This document shows, piece by piece, positions 58,992-64,000 of a stretch of 64,000 nt of DNA. The notes beneath the pieces were generated by a model, which saw only the letters and a program-made list of their open reading frames with translations, was not told where the DNA came from and made no database searches. Position numbers and translations under genes: made by a program. Source of the stretch: Anisakis pegreffii (taxonomy: Eukaryota > Nematoda > Chromadorea > Rhabditida > Anisakidae); the NCBI GenBank assembly GCA_035041965.1, contig JAPYMA010000207.1:62001-126000 (forward strand), read 5' to 3'. How positions within the stretch are numbered: position 1 is the first letter of the stretch; every line of letters begins with the position of its first letter.

Positions 58992-61831
58992 CGATAACAA
59001 TGACCATGAGGATAGAAGTCTAAATTCGAATGGCTATTGAAATGCTCACTGTAATAATACAATCATTATTATTACATTAACATCAATCCAATATAACCAA
59101 CAATTATGTGAATAATCAAAGAACTCAATGGCAATTCAAGGAATAACAATAACTATGGTAGCATAAAAAAGCAATAATAAAAACGATAATAAAACCAACA
59201 ATGCGACTCAAATAACTTATTATAGCCATATGCATCCATCCATCCCTACGACAACTAACATTTTTTGAACGTCCCTTGATAATGTTCATGGCTTGAAATT
59301 TCTGAAATTGTTTATCATAACGGTGAGTGGAACGCAAATAACTCATAGAAGTTGGTCAAATAACTGTAACGAGAGAAAACTCTGCATGTTATTGGCACAT
59401 TCATTCAAAAATTTCACATTTATGAGTCAGACTATTTACCCGCAAAAGCTTGTTCTAGCAAGAGGCAGTGAAGGAATCATCCATCTGCTCTAATTTTCGC
59501 TTATCATGCCTGTTACTGTACTCATTTGATGAAACTTATTTATCATTGATATTCGCGAAGAATGTACTTGTTGATTTCATCAAACTGTGAATCATATCAA
59601 ACAATGAATTGCACGCACATCATTTAGCATTCGATGCACAAAAACAAGAATAACTCAAGCAAGTCAATTAAAAAGCTGATTCAAAATGCTCATAAACCTA
59701 AGATTTATGTTAATACAGCAAAGATTTCAACCTTCAACGAACAAGCTGAACTGCATCGGATCAGCGAACAGTTTTTGAAATAAATTCATCGCAATATGAA
59801 TCTATCGATAAAATTCATCACAAAATCGTTCATTATTCATCATTTATTTGCAGTGCTTTTTAAGTGAACATTCTTCATTGCTTGTTGAGATGAAGATGAC
59901 AGCAAAAATGAGACGTGACCAAATCGATGGTCATTCATATTCATATTGAGTGCAATCAACCTCGTCAATTGTTCTCTCCATAAAGTCTGCGATTTCGAGT
60001 GACCAACAATCGTCAAATGGAACGTTCTTCTGAAATCTTCAGAAATGACTGCAAAAAAATCAGAACAACTCAATCGTTCAGGTCACAATTTCGGTGGAAT
60101 GCAATTTTGGGAAACTAAAATTTGAAAGAGAAACTGAGAATCCTCCACATAATAACATTTCATAGTGATCAAATGGAATTCAGAACATCGATTCGATAAT
60201 TTGACCACTTATCAGCATTAATTTTCATATTTATGATTGAAACAGTCGATAAGTCAATCTTTTCATAAGAATTTCATTGAGAGCAGTTCAATTGCTAAGT
60301 GAAAAAATTGCAACAATCACGCTATAATACAATTTGACTTCAATTTTGCAAAGATTCTTGTTTTCCATCGATAGGTATCTCCTTGTTCCACAATGCAATT
60401 GTTCCTTCCACAATGGAATTTTTGCCATATTCTAGGTTTTGTCCCAGTTACCGACTCAATCATTCCATACGAACATTAATGTTCTCTTTTGTCGATCGAA
60501 ATATTGATTGTTCGCGATTTTGAAAAGGTTTCTCATTTGCATTTTAAAAAATGAAGTGAACAAATTGATAATCGTCTCATCAAGAATAATATTTATAGAA
60601 TTGCTCCATAAACAATGGAACAATCTCAAAAAAGGATGCACTCCGGTTGGAAATGAGGTGAACCAAGAGAAGACACTTAATCAGACATGATTTCTGCGTC
60701 AAATCGCATCAACTCGGCGATCGTTTGATGATGAACGAAATTTCAGATTTCTTAACGCGATCAAAATGCAAATTGCAAAATGCAAAAGCACATTCCAAGA
60801 TATTACATTATAAAAAAAGCACATAAAATTCATTGTTCAATTAATCGCATTGCACTTTTATGAACCATTTTTTGGTGTCTTAATGTGTGACGACATGCTA
60901 AAGTATTTTATTTTCAACTGGTTGCTCGGAGAAATGGAATGCGCGATTGATTATTTGGAAGTTGTTGAGAGTTTTTGAAGAGTATCAAATGATACGATTG
61001 AAATCACTCAAGTCTGATTGGTAACAACTTTCAATTGATCACTCGACCATTGGCAGATAGATTTCATGATTCTCAAATGACACATTAGAGAGATTTTAGC
61101 CGAGTGAGTTTAATTGCATTCATTGTTTGATGGGTTGTTTTTTTGGTTTCTTGGCTTTTGTAGAGGGAAAACTTACGAATACGTCGAGGACACAACCAAT
61201 AAGGAAACTGTAACAGATAAGATGCGATAGAGCGCAAATCAAGTTGAATAATCGCAAAGAAATGAACCAAATGAGATTGTAAGGAATCTAGAAGATGAAC
61301 CATGTGGATACCGTGAAATATGAAGCAGCCATTGAATGGAACATGAAGAAAAACCACAATTAAATTATAATAATAACAATAATAATAAAAAGAAACGAGG
61401 CAATAACCAAAGAATTTATGAGGAAAGTGTACTGATCGACGTGCATGCGTCGTTGAGGAGCATGAAAAAGAGTGGACAGATTTGTAGATTTAGTGTTACA
61501 GATTTGAAAGATTACAGAATGAGTTTTGATAATCTGATGCATGACAGTGCATGAAAATGAGGATGTCAAGTAATGATGATCGCATCACACAAAAAACGAG
61601 TAGTGATCCATTGGCGACGAAAAAGATTCGTGATGAACAGAATACATTGAAAATAAGAGAGGTTCGATTTTCGATATGGGACAGTGCCTTTTGAATGGTA
61701 AAAGGAGGCTGTAATATAGTGCGAGTTATGAGAGCATCATAGAACAGGGAGGGAGCCGCATGATGGCCTCAGAGGACCAATGAGGAGTTTCTTCATCCTC
61801 ATTCACTCATCCGGTATCTTCTTCGTTCACA

Positions 61832-61838
61832 TATAAAA
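61832..61838 (+). promoter_or_regulatory. TATA box of second cuticle collagen
   Basis: TATAAAA in the context TTCACATATAAAAGCG, 186 bp upstream of the collagen ATG; it parallels the TATA box at 32,172. Confidence 0.6.
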
Positions 61839-62023
61839 GCGATTGGTCGATTCGTCTCAGCATCACATCCAGCCATCAGTTTGCTCAGATCAGTGCGATC
61901 GATCGGTATCTGTCTTCTGATCACGCAACAGTTTCAGTTGATCAGCCACAACACGAGACGAGACTCCTCCGTCAACCATTCGTCTACGACCCATTCTCTT
62001 CTCATACAAGCCGCAGCATCAGA

Positions 62024-62185
62024 ATGGATTTGGAGGGTCGTATCAAAGCGTACAAATTTGTGGCTTATTCAGCCGTAACATTCTCAGCAGTTGCCGTATT
62101 GTCCGTATGTATCACACTGCCAATGGTCTACAACTATGTGCATCAAGTGCGTCGGACGATGAATAATGAAATCAACTTTTGTAAG
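62024..62185 (+). CDS. col: First exon of a second cuticle collagen (partial, 54 codons)
   Basis: Encodes the N-terminal cuticle-collagen domain: [20 protein letters not shown], then [19 protein letters not shown], ending FCK before the donor GTAATC. It matches exon 1 of the collagen at 32,225 in length (162 nt), phase and most residues. The rest of the gene (cleavage site, Gly-X-Y blocks) does not appear in 62,186-64,000. Either the first intron exceeds 1.8 kb and the gene continues past the window, or this is a truncated duplicate. Confidence 0.75.
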
Positions 62186-62333
62186 GTAATCATTACGGTT
62201 CACTTCAACCGATTACTCTTATAATCGGTGAACATGATGTTTTTTCACATCAATCCAGTCTATCTGCTCTTATCACCGTCAATTTTGATGTTGAGGGCAC
62301 GTTTATCGTTGTTTTGTTGCATAATAACCGATA

Positions 62334-63511
62334 TCAGATGAGCAACAACGTCACAGAAGATTAAGATTTCATTAATGATCACAACAGATCAAATTTTGAT
62401 CATCTCAAAAATTTTAATCATCATCCACAAAATGATCCATTTGTAAGCATTTTGCTCGAATATCATTTCAGATACGCTCGAAAGTTATCATTAGGATCAA
62501 AGATGAACAACGGCACGCTATTCCGCTACGTTGTTACTTAGCGAAATAGCGGAATTACTACTCCACTACCAGCGAAGTAGTTATTCCGCTATTTCGCTAA
62601 GTTTTGCTAACGATAAGTAGCGAAGTAGCAAAATAGCGCGCTACTGTCCACCTTTGATCAGCACAAATTAATGAAATGGATTTACGACTAACCGTGACAG
62701 GAATATTATGTGTTTTCATAAAGGTCATTTGAATAACTCACTAGAATTTACCAACTCTTCAAGGAGTGGCAATAATTCTCCATCCAAATTTATTTAGATG
62801 CAAATTCTTCGAGATACAATTTCCATCGTCCACAAATGATTGCCACAGGAATTTGTTTTTCGTGCATTGCAAAATCATTCTTGAAAATTGCAATGAGCAG
62901 TCATAATTTTGGCCATATCATCATTATCATTAGGCGAAAACCAGATTGCTCAACGAACAGATCTTATTATGAAGTGCATTCAACGAGTGAGTGAATAATT
63001 TGTGAAGTAGTACTCTTATAGAAACGTAGACACATTTCAGCTGTCAGCCGTAATCGCAGCGAATAATATGCAAAAGCAATTATCTTTTCCACAGAAATTG
63101 CTTGACAATAATTTAAAATTAGATTCTTTATTACCGCTTTGTCATTCCGTGATTGCAAGAGACATTTTTTTGCAGAAACAATTTTCGATAGTTCATATTA
63201 CATATTCTAGACTAATGATATGGTGAATAATGTGCTCAGCGACATCTCCACTTTGTCTGAATGTTCAGTTTTAATGAGGAATTCATGCAGTTCCGTATTC
63301 GGCCATGAGTTGAACTGAATTATCTCTTGATATGAGCTTTTTCTCGGTATAGTTGGGCTTGAAAACGTTGACATGAACGCTGAAAAAAGCATCGGATGAG
63401 CAACAACGTCACGGAAAATTAAGATTTTATTAGTGATCACAGCAGATCAAATCTTGATCATCCTTGAAAATGATATGGATCCATTTGTAAGCATTTTGCA
63501 CAACAGCAATT
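62334..63511. repeat. ~130-bp direct duplication within the collagen downstream region
   Basis: 62334-62473 and 63391-63511 share GATGAGCAACAACGTCAC, ATTAAGATTT and CCATTTGTAAGCATTTTGC, with small indels. Confidence 0.75.
62495..62659. mobile_element. 165-bp foldback MITE
   Basis: Outer inverted ends GATCAAAG(A/G)TG(A/G)AC continue inwards as imperfect CGCTATT..GCTAC motifs. An inner perfect pair, TTAGCGAAATAGCGGAAT and ATTCCGCTATTTCGCTAA, forms a strong hairpin. No target duplication remains. Confidence 0.7.
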
Positions 63512-64000
63512 TTGAATATCGTATCTCTTCCATTAACTGTTTAGTTTGGTTCCTTCTGAAAATGCTCAATGAGTTATTTCACTGAAAGCATCAGATTTGC
63601 CCACTTCGCATGCAGTACTCGACTGTAGTCAGCAAATAAACTGACTGCATATCGACTTAGGTTTCACTCGGTGAAGTTTATGTGAGATTTTGTTGTTGGT
63701 TTCCAAGAAGAGATCTCTGTTTAGTTGGGAAATTAAATGATTGGAAAGTAATGCGCGATTTCGGTAGCATTAGGCCGTCGTTTCGTGCAACATTTGCAGA
63801 ATGAAATCACGCAAATGCTCAGTTGAAACAAATTTTATTGCCTGTTATAATTTCGTGTAATGCATTCCACTAATGAGCTTATTTCCCAGTAGGGATGCGC
63901 GATCATGATGTGACAAAAATTTTAGATTTTGTGAGTATGTCGAAACTCTTTCTCAAGGATCATTCGAATAACTCTGATTTGATCGTTGTGCACACGATTT
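62660..64000. other. Downstream of collagen exon, no supported exon
   Basis: I looked for Gly-X-Y triplets in all plus-strand frames and found none. Only the second member of the ~130-bp duplication is notable. Confidence 0.5.

Larger units (their letters stand above)
57400..61831. other. Long low-complexity intergenic region
   Basis: Contains ATT/AAT microsatellites and many short open frames on both strands without splice support or motifs. I see no gene I would defend. Confidence 0.5.

Noticed and set aside
61336..61554. 72-codon frame with Asn/Lys run
   Set aside because: AAT/AAC low complexity gives the Asn run; no splice sites, motif or neighbour support.

Overview
The window is nematode nuclear DNA. 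It is AT-rich and intron-rich, with short introns that end in TTTCAG-like acceptors. Several first coding exons begin just after such an acceptor, which fits spliced-leader trans-splicing. Two genes encode cuticle collagens of the nematode type, and one intron carries degenerate TTAGGC repeats, the nematode telomere hexamer. No rRNA, tRNA, CRISPR array or bacterial-type operon was seen. All exon models were built by hand from open frames, GT/AG sites and phase; every multi-exon model given here closes in frame.

Layout. 0.3-3.8 kb: a cysteine-rich single-pass membrane protein and a small transmembrane ORF. 4.0-12.1 kb (minus): two intact tandem copies of an eight-exon secreted S1 serine protease, separated by a ~406-bp higher-order tandem repeat array; copy A carries a hAT-like insertion with a perfect 8-bp target duplication. 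13.7-17.9 kb (minus): FBXO9 with a small unrecognised gene just upstream on the same strand. 19-22 kb: a repeat-rich island with a long-terminal-inverted-repeat element, a nested MITE, hairpins and minisatellites. 23.1-25.3 kb (minus): the exosome ring subunit EXOSC7/Rrp42. 26.8-30.9 kb (plus): a complete UDP-glucuronosyltransferase. 32.2-33.6 kb (plus): a cuticle collagen. 34.6-35.4 kb: a second hAT-like copy ending 18 bp before the start codon of an SLC49/FLVCR-type transporter (35.4-39.7 kb, plus). 41.3-47.5 kb (minus): Mediator subunit MED24 (LIN-25 in C. elegans) in 22 exons. 48.7-50.5 kb (plus): an RSRC1-like RS-domain splicing protein whose first intron holds the telomere-repeat element. 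54.3-55.5 kb: a small membrane protein. 56.7-57.4 kb: a third, truncated hAT-like copy. 62.0 kb: the first exon of a second cuticle collagen, whose body is not in the window.

The genes are mostly unrelated housekeeping and secretory functions (ubiquitin ligation, RNA decay, transcription, splicing, detoxification, cuticle). The only clear gene-family structure is the protease tandem and the collagen pair. The most unusual item is the 236-bp element at 48,917-49,152: 63-bp terminal inverted repeats, a perfect 9-bp target duplication, and a core made of 15 nematode telomere hexamers.
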